This document shows positions 39,039 through 48,502 of a DNA stretch of 64,000 nucleotides, one piece after another. Source of the DNA: Pseudomonas sp. 30_B (GTDB taxonomy: Bacteria > Pseudomonadota > Gammaproteobacteria > Pseudomonadales > Pseudomonadaceae). The stretch spans positions 424,169-488,168 of the forward strand of contig NZ_JAFGYY010000001.1 in assembly GCF_017491605.1 (NCBI RefSeq), given 5' to 3'. A program made the translations under genes and the position numbers. Each line of letters opens with the position of its first letter. Position 1 is the stretch's first letter. The notes beneath the pieces are model-generated. The model was given only the letters and a program-made list of their open reading frames with translations, did not search any database and was not told the DNA's origin.

Positions 39039-41990
39039 TTACTGCTCGGCCGTCGGGCCAGGATGCCGCGGCAAAGTGACGCTGATGCGGGTGCCGCATT
39101 CGCGTTCGGGGTCAGCCGGGCTGTCTATGGTGATTTGCCCATAATGCTCTTCCACGATCGAATAGACCAGTGCGAGGCCCAGGCCGGTCCCCTTGCCGGG
39201 GTCCTTGGTGGTGAAGAAGGGCTCGAACAGGCGCTCGATGATGGACTTGGGAATTCCGCTGCCTTCGTCCTCGACGATCAGGTCGATGGTCTGCTCCGAC
39301 GCCTCGGTGCGCACGCGGATCGCGCCGTTGGGCGGCGAGGCGTCGCGGGCGTTGGAGAGCAGGTTGATCAGCACCTGGGCCAGGCGCTGGGAGTCGCCCT
39401 CGACCCAGTGCGCCGGGTCGCACAGGTTGAAGAACTGCACGTCGACGCTGCGCTTGTTCAGCGACAGCAGGCCGATGGCCTCCTGGGCGACGTCGGCCAG
39501 GCACACCGGCTCGGCCGCCACCTGCTTGCCGCCGGCGTGAGCGAAGCTCATCAGCGATTGCACGATGCGCGACACGCGCTTGGTCTGTTCGAGGATCTGG
39601 CCGCTGATCTCGGTCAGTTCACTGTCGCCCTCGCGCTCTTCGCGCAGGTTCTGCGCCAGGCAGGCGATACCGGTGATCGGGTTGCCGATCTCGTGGGCGA
39701 CGCCCGCCGCCAGGCGACCGATGGAGGCCAGGCGTTCGGAGTGGATCAGCTTGTCTTCCAGGGACTGGGTTTCGGTGAGGTCTTCCACCAGCAGCACCAG
39801 ACCACTGTTACCCGGCGCCAGGGGTTCCTCGATCGCCGCCTTGTGCAGGTTCAGCCAGCGGGTCTGGCCTTCGATGGACAGCCGCTGCTTGTGCAGGTGT
39901 TCGTCCGGCGCATCGATGAAGCCTTCCAGCAGGCCCTTCCAGGGCTCGGGCAGGGCGGCCAGGCGCGAGCCGACCACGCGTTGCGCGCTGACCCCGGTGA
40001 GGTCCTCGATGGCGCGGTTCCACATGAGGATTTCCTGGTCCTTGGCCAGCGAGCACACGCCCATCGGCAGGTCCTGCAGGGTCTGGCGGTGGTAGCGGCG
40101 CAGGGTGTCCAGTTCGGCGGCAAGGCCGGTGAGCCGGGAGTGGTAGTCCTCCAGGCGGCTCTCGATGAAGTGGATGTCCTCGGTGACGTAGCTCTCGCTG
40201 CTGGCCTTGTAGGGCAGGAAGGTTTCCACCATGTCCTGCGCCACGCTCGGGCCCATCAGGCCGGAGAGGTTGGCTTCGATGCGGTCGCGCAGTCGGCGCA
40301 GGGCATAGGGGCGGCGTTCGTCGAAGGGCAGGTGCAGGTCGCGCAGGGCCTGTTCCACTTCGCGCTGGGCGGTCTTGGCGCCCAGCGGCTTGGCCAGCTG
40401 GCTGGCGAACTCCTGCGGGGAGACGGCAATCAGTTCGCGGCGCTGCGGGCGGCGGACGTTGTCCACGGCGCAGGCTTCGGCAGCGCCTTTCTCTTCATCG
40501 CTGGCTTCGGTGAACAGCGAGACCAGGGTGAACACCAGTACGTTGGCCGCCAGCGAGGCCAGCGCCGCGAGGTGCCAGGTGGTGTCGTCGAGGACGTAGA
40601 GCGAATCGAACAGCGGCAGGTAGATGCTCTGCATGTTCGCGACCAGCGGGGTGAGCATGGTCAGTCCCCAGACCAGCATGCCCCCCACGAGACCGGCGAT
40701 GAAGCCGCGGCGGTTGGCGGTCGGCCAGTAGAGCACGGCCAGCGCGCCGGGGAGGAACTGCAGGGTGGCGACGAAGGAGACGATGCCCAGGTTGGACAGA
40801 TCCTGCTCGGCGCCCAGCAGCAGGTAGAAGGCATAGCCGGCCATGATGATCGCGGCGATCAGCGCGCGGCGGGTCCACTTCAGCCAGCGGTAGATGTTGC
40901 CCTCGGCCGGCGGCTGGTAGAGCGGCAGCACCAGGTGGTTGAGCACCATGCCCGAGAGGGCCAGGGTCATCACGATGATCAGGCCGCTGGCGGCGGAGAT
41001 GCCGCCGACGAAGGCGGTCAGCGCCAGGGCCGGGCTGTCCACCGAGATGCCCAGGCCCAGGGTGAAGTATTCCGGGTTGGTCGAGGCGCCCAGGTGCAGG
41101 CCGGCCCAGAGGATCGGCGGCACCGCCAGGCTCATCGGCAGCAGGAACAGCGGCAGGCCCCAGCTGGCGCTGAGCAGCGCACGCGGGTTGAGGTTCTCGG
41201 TGAAGGTCATGTGGAACATGTGCGGCATCACGATGGCCGCGGCGAAGAACACCAGCAGCAGGGTGCGCCACGGCCCTTCGGCCAGCGGGGTGTGCAGGGT
41301 GCTCAGCGCTTCCTGGTTCTGCAGCAGCCAGACCTCCAGGCCGTCCGGTCCGCCGAACACGCCATAGAGGGCGAACAGGCCGATGGCGCAGAGGGCGATC
41401 AGCTTCACCAGCGACTCGAAGGCGATTGCCATCACCAGCCCTTCGTGGCGCTCGCGGGTGGCGATGTGGCGCGCGCCGAAGAGGATGGCGAACAGGGTGA
41501 TCAGCGCGCAGAAGGCCAGCGCCGCGCGGTTGGGCTCGGACTCGCGGGTGAGGATGCTGATCGAGTCGGTTACCGCCTGGATCTGCAACGCCAGCATCGG
41601 CAGCACGCCGATCAGCATGAACACCGTGGTCAGCGCGCCGGCCCAGGTGCTGCGGAAGCGGAAGGCGAACAGGTCGGCCAGCGATGACAGCTGGTAGGCG
41701 CGGGTGATGCGCAGGATCGGGTAGAGCAGCACCGGCGCCAGCAGGAAGGCGCCGGAGACGCCCAGGTAGATCGCCAGGAAGCCGTAGCCGTACTGGTAGG
41801 CCAGCCCGACCGTGCCATAGAAGGCCCAGGCGCTGGCGTACACGCCCAGCGACAGGGTGTAGATCAGCGGATGGCGCACCAGTCGGCGCGGCACGAAACC
41901 GCGCTCGGTGATCCAGGCGACGCCGAAGAGAACCATCAGGTAGGAGGCGCTGATCAGGATCAGCTGGGTAAGGCTAAAGCTCGTCAGCAT
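39039..41990 (-). CDS. cbrA: Sensor histidine kinase CbrA
   Basis: 983 residues. The N-terminal ~500 residues are a multi-pass SLC5 (sodium/solute symporter) domain with about 13 membrane segments, starting [24 protein letters not shown] linker region (~510-580) and a PAS domain (~620-740, [24 protein letters not shown]) follow. HisKA contains the phosphoaccepting His in [16 protein letters not shown]; HATPase_c has [17 protein letters not shown] and GTGLGLALV. The transporter domain can carry histidine in P. putida, linking transport and sensing. The start overlaps cbrX. Confidence 0.97.
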   Translation of the reverse strand: MLTSFSLTQLILISASYLMVLFGVAWITERGFVPRRLVRHPLIYTLSLGVYASAWAFYGTVGLAYQYGYGFLAIYLGVSGAFLLAPVLLYPILRITRAYQLSSLADLFAFRFRSTWAGALTTVFMLIGVLPMLALQIQAVTDSISILTRESEPNRAALAFCALITLFAILFGARHIATRERHEGLVMAIAFESLVKLIALCAIGLFALYGVFGGPDGLEVWLLQNQEALSTLHTPLAEGPWRTLLLVFFAAAIVMPHMFHMTFTENLNPRALLSASWGLPLFLLPMSLAVPPILWAGLHLGASTNPEYFTLGLGISVDSPALALTAFVGGISAASGLIIVMTLALSGMVLNHLVLPLYQPPAEGNIYRWLKWTRRALIAAIIMAGYAFYLLLGAEQDLSNLGIVSFVATLQFLPGALAVLYWPTANRRGFIAGLVGGMLVWGLTMLTPLVANMQSIYLPLFDSLYVLDDTTWHLAALASLAANVLVFTLVSLFTEASDEEKGAAEACAVDNVRRPQRRELIAVSPQEFASQLAKPLGAKTAQREVEQALRDLHLPFDERRPYALRRLRDRIEANLSGLMGPSVAQDMVETFLPYKASSESYVTEDIHFIESRLEDYHSRLTGLAAELDTLRRYHRQTLQDLPMGVCSLAKDQEILMWNRAIEDLTGVSAQRVVGSRLAALPEPWKGLLEGFIDAPDEHLHKQRLSIEGQTRWLNLHKAAIEEPLAPGNSGLVLLVEDLTETQSLEDKLIHSERLASIGRLAAGVAHEIGNPITGIACLAQNLREEREGDSELTEISGQILEQTKRVSRIVQSLMSFAHAGGKQVAAEPVCLADVAQEAIGLLSLNKRSVDVQFFNLCDPAHWVEGDSQRLAQVLINLLSNARDASPPNGAIRVRTEASEQTIDLIVEDEGSGIPKSIIERLFEPFFTTKDPGKGTGLGLALVYSIVEEHYGQITIDSPADPERECGTRISVTLPRHPGPTAEQ

Positions 41991-42150
41991 CGCGCTGGCT
42001 CTGCAGGATGAAGGTGACGACGATCAGGATCAGCCACAGCAGATACGGGCGATACCAGGCTCCGTGGGGATCTATCCACCAGTCCATGATGGCCGGCGAG
42101 AACAGGTAGATGCCCACGACCAGGAGCAACACCAGTCGGTAGATGTACAT
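41974..42150 (-). CDS. cbrX: Small membrane protein CbrX, coupled to cbrA
   Basis: 58 residues: begins MYIYRLVLLLVVGIYLFSP, with a first membrane segment (~4-22), a short polar centre MDWWIDPHGAWYRP and a second membrane segment (~38-51), ending QSQRDADEL. Its stop lies 17 bases inside cbrA, so cbrA translation is likely coupled to it. A small gene called cbrX is known at this place in P. putida. GAGAGAGACGAC precedes the ATG, and an AACAAAGAG stretch there could be a weak Hfq/Crc site. Confidence 0.85.
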   Translation of the reverse strand: MYIYRLVLLLVVGIYLFSPAIMDWWIDPHGAWYRPYLLWLILIVVTFILQSQRDADEL

Positions 42151-42234
42151 GTCGTCTCTCTCTTTGTTCGGCGGGCAGGCTACCTGCGCGCACAGTCGCC
42201 GGCAAGCCGGCTGCCACTGGGGACAGTTACCAGT

Positions 42235-43122
42235 CTAGAGCTGCGCGTCTTCCAGTGTCAGGCTGTGGGGGATGGCGTTGGCATCCCAGTGCGCGATGCC
42301 CCAGGCGAGCACCTCGCGCGGCGCGGCCTTGAGCAGGTCTGTGGGCGGATTCTGGCCCAGCGCCTTGAGTGCGCGTACCAGCAGCGGGGCGGCCTGCTCG
42401 GCCTCCAGCGGTGGCGAGCGGTAGGACTTGCCCAGCTTGTTGCCGTCAGGCTGGATGATCAGCGGCACGTGCAGGTAACGCGGCGCGGCGATGCCGAGCA
42501 GTTCCTGCAGGTAGAGCTGGCGCGGCGTGTTGTCCAGCAGGTCGGCGCCGCGGACGATATCGGTAACACCCTGCCAGGCATCGTCCAGCACCACCGCCAA
42601 CTGGTAGGCGAACAGCCCGTCGCGGCGGCGGATGATGAAGTCGCCCACCTCGCGGCCCAGGTGCTGGCGAAACTCGCCCTGCAGGCGGTCGGTGAATCGG
42701 TACTCCAGCTCCGGCGCGCGGATGCGGATGGCGACGTCGCCATGCCAGTCATGCTGTGCATCGCGGCAGGTGCCCGGGTAGATGCCATGGGTGCCTTCGA
42801 GCTGCTTGCGTGAACAGGTGCAGGCGTAAGCCAGGCCGCTGCGCAGCCATTGCTCGACCTGTGCGGCGTAGGCGCCGCCACGCTCGCTCTGGCGCTGCAC
42901 CGGGCCGTCCCATTCGAAGCCGTAGCGTTCGAGCGTTTCCAGGATCGCTGCCTGGGCCCCCGGCATCTCCCGTGGCGGGTCGAGGTCTTCCATGCGCACC
43001 AGCCACTTGCCGCCCACCGCGCGCGCATCCAGATAGGAAGCCACCGCTGCCACCAGCGAACCGAAGTGCAGGTAGCCGCTGGGCGTGGGGGCGAAGCGTC
43101 CGACGTAGCGGGAGGCGGGCAT
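42235..43122 (-). CDS. gluQ: Glutamyl-Q tRNA(Asp) synthetase
   Basis: 295 residues. A shortened glutamyl-tRNA synthetase that glutamylates queuosine at position 34 of tRNA-Asp. It has the catalytic core only: RFAPTPSGYLHFGSLVAA (HIGH-like, ~9-26), zinc-ligand cysteines in ACTCSRKQL and YPGTCRD (~99-118), and KLGKS (~232) in place of KMSKS. The anticodon-binding domain is absent. It follows dksA, as in E. coli (dksA-gluQ), with a terminator between them. Confidence 0.95.
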   Translation of the reverse strand: MPASRYVGRFAPTPSGYLHFGSLVAAVASYLDARAVGGKWLVRMEDLDPPREMPGAQAAILETLERYGFEWDGPVQRQSERGGAYAAQVEQWLRSGLAYACTCSRKQLEGTHGIYPGTCRDAQHDWHGDVAIRIRAPELEYRFTDRLQGEFRQHLGREVGDFIIRRRDGLFAYQLAVVLDDAWQGVTDIVRGADLLDNTPRQLYLQELLGIAAPRYLHVPLIIQPDGNKLGKSYRSPPLEAEQAAPLLVRALKALGQNPPTDLLKAAPREVLAWGIAHWDANAIPHSLTLEDAQL

Positions 43123-43165
43123 GGCGTCTCTTTGGCTTTCTATTAGGAGCGGGGCGCAGAAACGA

Positions 43166-43189
43166 AACGGGGCGCCGCAGCGCCCCGTT
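43166..43189 (-). terminator. Terminator after dksA
   Basis: AACGGGGCG / CGCCCCGTT arms with a six-base centre, 15 bases after the dksA stop, followed on the minus strand by TCGTTT. In E. coli a similar terminator limits gluQ expression. Confidence 0.7.
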
Positions 43190-43204
43190 CGGGATCAACC
43201 AGGC

Positions 43205-43648
43205 TCAGGAGCCCAGCTGCTTTTCCTTGATTTCCGCCAGGGTCTTGCAGTCGATGCACAGGGTGGCGGTGGGGCGGGCTTCCAGACGGCGGATGCCGAT
43301 CTCGACGCCGCAGGAGTCGCACCAGCCGTAATCGTTGTCTTCGATCAGCTGCAGGGTCTCGTCGATCTTCTTGATCAGCTTGCGCTCGCGGTCGCGGGCA
43401 CGCAGCTCGAGGCTGAACTCTTCTTCCTGGCTGGCACGGTCGGCCGGATCCGGGAAGTTCGCCGCTTCGTCCTGCATGTGATGCACGGTGCGGTCCACTT
43501 CTTCCATCAGCTCAACTTTCCACTTGTTGAGGATGGAGGTGAAGTGCGCGCGCATGCGATCGCTCATGTACTCCTCGCCCTTGGTTTCCTGGTAGGGCTC
43601 GAAGCCACGAATCAGTTGGCTGCTCTGTTGTTTTGCTTTGGTGGGCAT
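43205..43648 (-). CDS. dksA: RNA polymerase-binding transcription factor DksA
   Basis: 147 residues from ATG 43648 (MPTKAKQQSSQLIRGF). With ppGpp it lowers rRNA promoter activity and raises amino-acid promoters. The coiled-coil (~35-110) carries the tip Asp pair in FPDPADRASQEEEF. The zinc finger is the full Cys4 type (CDSCG and CIDC, ~114-138), so this is the zinc-containing DksA rather than the Cys-poor paralogue DksA2. The three rrn promoters at 63367-63681 have GC-rich discriminators, typical DksA/ppGpp targets. Confidence 0.97.
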   Translation of the reverse strand: MPTKAKQQSSQLIRGFEPYQETKGEEYMSDRMRAHFTSILNKWKVELMEEVDRTVHHMQDEAANFPDPADRASQEEEFSLELRARDRERKLIKKIDETLQLIEDNDYGWCDSCGVEIGIRRLEARPTATLCIDCKTLAEIKEKQLGS

Positions 43649-43980
43649 GGATGACCGCCTCTCACTCTCGCTAATCCTCTCGCGGATGGTCCTTCTCCGG
43701 CACTGCCGGCCCCGCGCTCGCAAGCGGGCGAACTTACCAGAACGATTCCCGGGACGCTACTCCCGGTTGTCGAGCCTGCAAGTTCCCGCACATGACCTGG
43801 CGACCTGGTCGCCGACTCGATGGACGCTGTTGTCGAGTTTTTTGCAAACCTCTGCACGATCCTCGGCTTTTGCTGGTAGATCGTGCATTTTCCAGGTAAG
43901 GCCGCCGATATTCGGTGGTCCACCTGTGTCGCTCGGTGGCCTGTTAGAATCCTCGCCTTGTCGTAAAGTTCGGAAAACCT
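43649..43980. other. Divergent intergenic region dksA / aminotransferase
   Basis: 332 bases without a gene. It holds an inverted repeat GCACGATC...GATCGTGC (43854-43861 and 43879-43886) and a smaller one GGCGAC-CTG-GTCGCC near 43800-43815. A TAGAAT box (43945-43950) may be the -10 of the aminotransferase. No dksA promoter could be fixed with confidence. Confidence 0.4.
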
Positions 43981-45153
43981 ATGGCTACTTCCTACAGTGC
44001 ACGCAGTCGCGCCATCGAGCCCTTCCACGTCATGGCGCTGCTGGCGCGCGCCAACGAGTTGCAGGCCGCAGGCCACGACGTCATCCACCTGGAAATCGGC
44101 GAGCCGGATTTCACCACCGCCGCGCCGATCATTGCCGCCGGCCAGGCCGCGCTGGCCAATGGGCACACCCGCTACACCGCGGCGCGCGGCATACCGGCGC
44201 TGCGCGAGGCCATTGCCCGCTTCTACGCCGAGCGCTATCGGCTGTCGATCGACCCGCAGCGCATCCTCATCACACCCGGCGGCTCCGGTGCGCTGCTGCT
44301 CGCCAGCAGCCTGCTGGTGGACCCGGGCAAGCACTGGCTGCTGGCCGATCCGGGCTATCCGTGCAATCGCCACTTCCTGCGCCTGGTGGAGGGTGCCGCG
44401 CAGCTGGTGCCCGTGGGGCCGGAGAGCCGCTACCAGCTCACGCCCGACCTCATCGAGCGGCACTGGGATCATGACAGTGTAGGCGCTCTTGCGGCATCGC
44501 CGGCGAATCCTACGGGCACGGTGTTGCATCGCGATGAACTGGCTGCGCTTTCGGCCACGCTGAAGGCGCGTGGCGGCCATCTGGTGGTCGACGAGATCTA
44601 CCATGGCCTGACCTACGGCACCGACGCCACCAGCGTGCTGGAAGTGGATGACGACGCCTTCGTCCTCAACAGCTTCTCCAAGTATTTCGGCATGACCGGT
44701 TGGCGACTGGGCTGGCTGGTGGCGCCCATTGATGCGGTCGGCGAGCTGGAGAAGCTGGCGCAGAACCTCTACATCAGTGCGCCGAGCATGGCCCAGCACG
44801 CCGCGCTGGCCTGCTTCCAGCCGGAAACCATGGCGATCTTCGAGGAGCGCCGTGCCGAGTTCGCCCGCCGTCGCGACTACCTGCTGCCGGCGCTGCGCGA
44901 ACTGGGCTTCGGCATCGCAGTGGAACCCGAAGGCGCCTTCTACCTTTATGCGGACATCAGTGCCTTTGGCGGCGACGCCTACGCGTTCTGCCAGCACTTC
45001 ATCGAAACCGAGCACGTTGCCTTCACTCCCGGCGTGGACTTCGGCCGCTACCAGGCCTCGCACCATGTGCGCTTCGCCTACACCCAGAGCGTCGAACGCC
45101 TGCAGCAGGCCGTTGAACGAATCGCCCGTGGCCTGAAGAGCTGGCGTCCCTGA
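43981..45153 (+). CDS. Class I/II PLP-dependent aminotransferase
   Basis: 390 residues. Fold-type I aminotransferase close to AspC/PatA-like enzymes. Visible signatures: [15 protein letters not shown] (~31-45), [15 protein letters not shown] (~96), SPANPTGTV (~173, with the cofactor Asn), [11 protein letters not shown] (~199) and the PLP lysine K234 in [16 protein letters not shown]. The substrate cannot be told from sequence; P. aeruginosa annotations call the orthologue probable aspC. Its stop overlaps the sfsA start (TGATG), so they form an operon. Confidence 0.9.
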   Translation: MATSYSARSRAIEPFHVMALLARANELQAAGHDVIHLEIGEPDFTTAAPIIAAGQAALANGHTRYTAARGIPALREAIARFYAERYRLSIDPQRILITPGGSGALLLASSLLVDPGKHWLLADPGYPCNRHFLRLVEGAAQLVPVGPESRYQLTPDLIERHWDHDSVGALAASPANPTGTVLHRDELAALSATLKARGGHLVVDEIYHGLTYGTDATSVLEVDDDAFVLNSFSKYFGMTGWRLGWLVAPIDAVGELEKLAQNLYISAPSMAQHAALACFQPETMAIFEERRAEFARRRDYLLPALRELGFGIAVEPEGAFYLYADISAFGGDAYAFCQHFIETEHVAFTPGVDFGRYQASHHVRFAYTQSVERLQQAVERIARGLKSWRP

Positions 45154-45860
45154 TGCGTTTCGAGCCGGCACTGATCGAGGCGCGCCTGATCAAACGCTAC
45201 AAGCGCTTCCTGGCGGACATCGAGACCGCCAGTGGCGAACGCCTGACCATCCATTGTCCGAACACCGGTTCGATGCTCAATTGCATGAGCGAGGGATGCC
45301 GGGTCTGGTTCAGCCGCTCGAATGACCCCAAGCGCAAGCTGCCGGGCACCTGGGAGCTGGCGGAAACCCCGCAAGGGCGGCTGGCCTGCGTGAATACCGG
45401 GCGTGCCAACCGGTTGGTGGAGGAGGCGTTGCTCGCAGGTGTCGTGACCGAACTCGCAGGCTTCGATGAACTGCGCCGAGAAGTGGCCTATGGGCAGGAA
45501 AACAGCCGTGCCGACTTTCGCCTGATGTACGCCGGCAAGCCGGTGTACGTGGAGGTGAAGAGCGTGACGCTGGGCTTTGACGACACCGCAGTCGCCGCTT
45601 TCCCGGATGCGGTTACCCTGCGTGGGGCCAAGCATCTGCGCGAGCTGGCGGCGCACGCTCGCGAGGGCATGCGTGCAGTGCTGTTGTACGCGGTGAACCT
45701 GTCCGGCATCGAGGCGGTGCGCCCGGCGGCGGAGATCGACCCGGTCTACGCCGCGTCGTTGGCGGAGGCGCGTAACGCCGGGGTGGAAGTGCTGGCCTAT
45801 GGGGCGCGGATCGATACGCAGGAAATCCGTCTTGGCCAGCCGTTGAGGGTGTTGTTGTAG
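45153..45860 (+). CDS. sfsA: Sugar fermentation stimulation protein homologue SfsA
   Basis: 235 residues, full-length for the family. SfsA was found in E. coli as raising maltose use; later structural work suggests a nucleic-acid-binding OB fold plus a nuclease-like PD-(D/E)xK domain. Here the OB part (~1-75) includes [13 protein letters not shown], and the nuclease-like part contains [16 protein letters not shown] (E and K in the expected EVK motif, ~128-138) and [16 protein letters not shown]. Its physiological role is unclear. Confidence 0.92.
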   Translation: MRFEPALIEARLIKRYKRFLADIETASGERLTIHCPNTGSMLNCMSEGCRVWFSRSNDPKRKLPGTWELAETPQGRLACVNTGRANRLVEEALLAGVVTELAGFDELRREVAYGQENSRADFRLMYAGKPVYVEVKSVTLGFDDTAVAAFPDAVTLRGAKHLRELAAHAREGMRAVLLYAVNLSGIEAVRPAAEIDPVYAASLAEARNAGVEVLAYGARIDTQEIRLGQPLRVLL

Positions 45861-45883
45861 TCCGGATATCGCAGCGGGGATTG

Positions 45884-45952
45884 TTCGCGAGCAAGCTCGC
45901 TCCTACAGGTCTGCGCTGTGCTGCTCTTCGTAGGAGCGAGCTTGCTCGCGAA
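45884..45952. repeat. REP pair (REPIN-like) after sfsA
   Basis: Two inverted copies: TTCGCGAGCAAGCTCGCTCC at 45884 and GGAGCGAGCTTGCTCGCGAA ending at 45952, separated by about 29 bases (CTACAG...TTCGTA). Each copy is itself a hairpin (GCGAGC-AA-GCTCGC). This REP type is abundant in P. putida/fluorescens-like genomes and moved by RAYT transposases; none is encoded here. Confidence 0.9.
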
Positions 45953-45975
45953 CCGGCCCAGGCACGGCTTCCGCG

Positions 45976-46305
45976 CTAGGCCTCGTCCAGCTCATCCAGC
46001 CAGATGCCCTGCTCATCCTCATGGCAGGGCAGGGCCTCCAGCACATCCCCGAGGCATGGTCCCTGGATGCATTCGCCGGTCTCGATCAGGAACAACGCCC
46101 CATGGTGGCCGCACTGCAACAGGCGGCCGCTGGCATCGAGAAAGTTCTCCGCGTCGTAGCCCAGCGGGATTTCCCGGTGCGGGCAATGGTTGCGATAAGC
46201 GTAGGCGCGGCCTTGGCGGCGCACCACGAAAAGGTTCAGGCCGGCGGCCTTGAAGCCCCGGCTCTGGCCTTCGGCCAGTTCATGCGGGGAGCAGAGCAGG
46301 ATCAT
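45976..46305 (-). CDS. Rieske-type [2Fe-2S] ferredoxin-like protein
   Basis: 109 residues from ATG 46305 (MILLCSPHELAEGQ). One small Rieske domain with ligands C41-x-H43 (NHCPHREIPLG) and C65-x2-H68 (LLQCGHHGALF), the spacing typical of soluble NirD/BphF-like Rieske proteins. No signal peptide. It may act as an electron carrier; no oxygenase partner is nearby. It ends close to the REP pair and is transcribed away from phuU. Confidence 0.88.
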   Translation of the reverse strand: MILLCSPHELAEGQSRGFKAAGLNLFVVRRQGRAYAYRNHCPHREIPLGYDAENFLDASGRLLQCGHHGALFLIETGECIQGPCLGDVLEALPCHEDEQGIWLDELDEA

Positions 46306-46686
46306 CCGGGTTCTCCATCCAGGGCGGGCATTATCCGTGCGCGGATGGCGGGACCGGAAGAGGGTGCACGTCCGTGTGCAGAAGAGGGGGCGGTCCGGTT
46401 GGCCATGACAGGGCAAGTGGACCCCAGGTAGGGCTTCAGTCGGAACGGGGCGTCGGAAATGCTCGTCGCCCGCCGCTCAGGGCCAGCGAGGCGCAGTCGC
46501 CAGACGTGCAGGGGAGAATGGTTTCGTCGATGTTGTGCCAGGGGCGCAGCCATGGCCGGAGCACTTCGCTGCCGACGCCATCGCGGGGCGACATAATACC
46601 TCAGGCGGAATCATCGTTGATGGATTGGCCAGTCTCGCCCGCGCCTTTTATCCTTCCGCGCAGGCCCTGAACCCGGAAGGTCGTCC
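46306..46686. other. Junction region where phuR/phuS/phuT would be expected
   Basis: 381 bases with no recognised gene apart from a doubtful 52-residue frame on the minus strand. The + frame ending in the stop at 46688-46690 (which overlaps the phuU TTG) ends in [22 protein letters not shown]; its LARAFYP element is loosely like the C-terminus of heme-binding proteins HmuT/PhuT, but upstream residues are not. No Fur box was found here. Confidence 0.35.
46436..46594 (-). CDS. Doubtful small ORF, 52 residues
   Basis: Starts MSPRDGVGSEVLRPWLRP at ATG 46594, with GAGG four bases before it, and ends SGGRRAFPTPRSD. It has two cysteines (LPCTSGDC) and no recognisable family. It lies ahead of the Rieske gene on the same strand with 130 bases between. 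Codon use is GC-rich as elsewhere, so chance cannot be excluded. Confidence 0.25.
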   Translation of the reverse strand: MSPRDGVGSEVLRPWLRPWHNIDETILPCTSGDCASLALSGGRRAFPTPRSD

Positions 46687-47724
46687 TTGACTCGGATCGT
46701 TGCTGCTCGCCCGCTATTCCTGCTACTCGGAGTTTTTCTGCTGCTGGTTGTCTGGCTGTCGCTGGCCCTCGGGCCGGTGAGCCTGCCCCTGGGCGATACG
46801 CTGCGGGCACTGGCGCGCCTGGTTGGGCTGCCGGTGGCCGCTGGCGAGTCGGGTCAGGCCGAGTTGATCGTCGGCCAGATTCGTTTGCCGCGTACCCTGC
46901 TGGGCGTTGCCGCCGGCGGGGTGCTGGCGCTGGCCGGCGTGGCGATGCAGGGGCTGTTCCGCAATCCGCTGGCCGATCCCGGCCTGATCGGCGTTTCCAG
47001 CGGTGCGGCACTGGGCGCGGCGATCGCCATCGTCTTCGGTGCGTCCATCGGCGGGTTGCCGGAAGCCTTCGCCCCCTACCTGCTCTCCGTCTGCGCTTTC
47101 GCCGGCGGCCTGCTGGTGACGGCGCTGGTCTATCGCCTGGGGCGGCACAACGGACAGACCAACGTGGCCACCATGCTCCTCGCAGGCGTTGCGCTCACCG
47201 CGCTGGCGGGGGCGCTGATCGGCCTGTTCACCTACCTGGCCGATGACGCCACGCTGCGTTCACTGACCTTCTGGAACCTCGGCAGCCTGAACGGTGCCAG
47301 CTATCCCCGGCTGTGGCCGTTGCTGCTGATCACGCTGCTGGTGGCCTGCTGGCTACCGCGCCGGGCGGATGCGCTCAATGCGCTGCTGCTCGGCGAGTCG
47401 GAGGCGCGCCATCTGGGCTTCGACGTCGAACGCCTGAAGGTGGAGCTGATCCTTTGCACGGCACTGGGCGTTGGCGCGGCGGTGGCGGCGGCCGGCATGA
47501 TCGGTTTCATCGGCCTGGTGGTGCCGCACCTGTTGCGCCTGATCGTCGGGCCCGATCACCGGGTGCTGCTACCGGCTTCGATCTTTGGCGGTGCCATCCT
47601 GTTGTTGTTCGCCGATCTGGTGGCGCGGCTGGCGCTGGCGCCGGCGGAGCTGCCGATCGGTATCGTCACCGCGTTGATCGGTGCGCCGTTCTTCCTTTAC
47701 CTGCTGATAAGGGGGCGCTCCTGA
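46687..47724 (+). CDS. phuU: Heme ABC transporter permease (FecCD family)
   Basis: 345 residues from TTG 46687; no ATG/GTG is available before the first membrane segment. About ten membrane segments. FecCD features: [46 protein letters not shown] (~67-112) and the EAA-like coupling segment [20 protein letters not shown] (~278-297). It transports a substrate delivered by a periplasmic binding protein, which is not encoded here. Assigned as PhuU by its position before phuV-phuW-prrF-cbpA, as in P. aeruginosa. The stop overlaps phuV (TGATG). Confidence 0.85.
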   Translation: MTRIVAARPLFLLLGVFLLLVVWLSLALGPVSLPLGDTLRALARLVGLPVAAGESGQAELIVGQIRLPRTLLGVAAGGVLALAGVAMQGLFRNPLADPGLIGVSSGAALGAAIAIVFGASIGGLPEAFAPYLLSVCAFAGGLLVTALVYRLGRHNGQTNVATMLLAGVALTALAGALIGLFTYLADDATLRSLTFWNLGSLNGASYPRLWPLLLITLLVACWLPRRADALNALLLGESEARHLGFDVERLKVELILCTALGVGAAVAAAGMIGFIGLVVPHLLRLIVGPDHRVLLPASIFGGAILLLFADLVARLALAPAELPIGIVTALIGAPFFLYLLIRGRS

Positions 47725-48491
47725 TGCTGACGGCGGAAAGCCTGCTGGTGAAGCGTGGTACGCAGACTGTCCTGCAGGGGGTGAGCCTGGCCTTGCGGCC
47801 GGGTGAAGTGCTGGGCGTACTGGGCCCCAATGGCGCCGGCAAGAGCACCTTGCTGGGGGCTCTCAATGGTGATCTGCCGTTGTCCGCTGGTGCGGCGAGC
47901 CTCGATGGGCGTCCGCTATCTGCATGGCGAGGTACTGATCGGGCGCGCCGGCTGGCGGTGTTGCCGCAGTCGTCGACGCTGAATTTCGCGTTCACCGTCG
48001 AAGCGGTGGTCGGCTTCGGGCGCCTGCCCCACGACAGCGGCCGCCAGCGCGATGGCGAAATCGTGGCAGCGGCACTGGAGGCCGCGGATGCAGCCCATCT
48101 GGCCGGACGCAGCTACCTGGCGCTCTCCGGGGGAGAACGCCAGCGTGTGCACCTGGCACGCGTGCTGGCGCAGCTCTGGCCGGGCGGGGCGGAGCAGGTC
48201 CTGCTGCTGGACGAGCCCACCTCGGCGCTCGATCCGCTGCATCAGCACACCACGCTGCACGCGGTGCGCGAGTTCGCCAATCGCGGCGCGGCGGTGCTGG
48301 TGATCCTGCATGATCTGAACCTGGCCGCGCGTTACTGTGATCGCCTGCTGTTACTGCATCAGGGGCGGCCGCAACTGCAGGGAACGCCCGACGAGGTGCT
48401 GCGCGCAGAGCCGCTGCGCGCGGTGTTCGGGTTGGACGTGCTGGTCCAGCGCCATCCTGAGCGCGGCCATCCGCTGATCATCGCCCGCTGA
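47724..48491 (+). CDS. phuV: Heme ABC transporter ATP-binding protein
   Basis: 255 residues from ATG 47724. Walker [10 protein letters not shown] (~34-42), Q-loop around LPQSS, signature [15 protein letters not shown] (~136) and Walker [13 protein letters not shown] (~158) are intact, with the switch His in [10 protein letters not shown]. It energises PhuU. Longer frames starting inside phuU are rejected because phuU is clearly coding there. phuW follows after 11 bases. Confidence 0.92.
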   Translation: MLTAESLLVKRGTQTVLQGVSLALRPGEVLGVLGPNGAGKSTLLGALNGDLPLSAGAASLDGRPLSAWRGTDRARRLAVLPQSSTLNFAFTVEAVVGFGRLPHDSGRQRDGEIVAAALEAADAAHLAGRSYLALSGGERQRVHLARVLAQLWPGGAEQVLLLDEPTSALDPLHQHTTLHAVREFANRGAAVLVILHDLNLAARYCDRLLLLHQGRPQLQGTPDEVLRAEPLRAVFGLDVLVQRHPERGHPLIIAR

Positions 48492-48502
48492 ATGGAGCTC
48501 GA

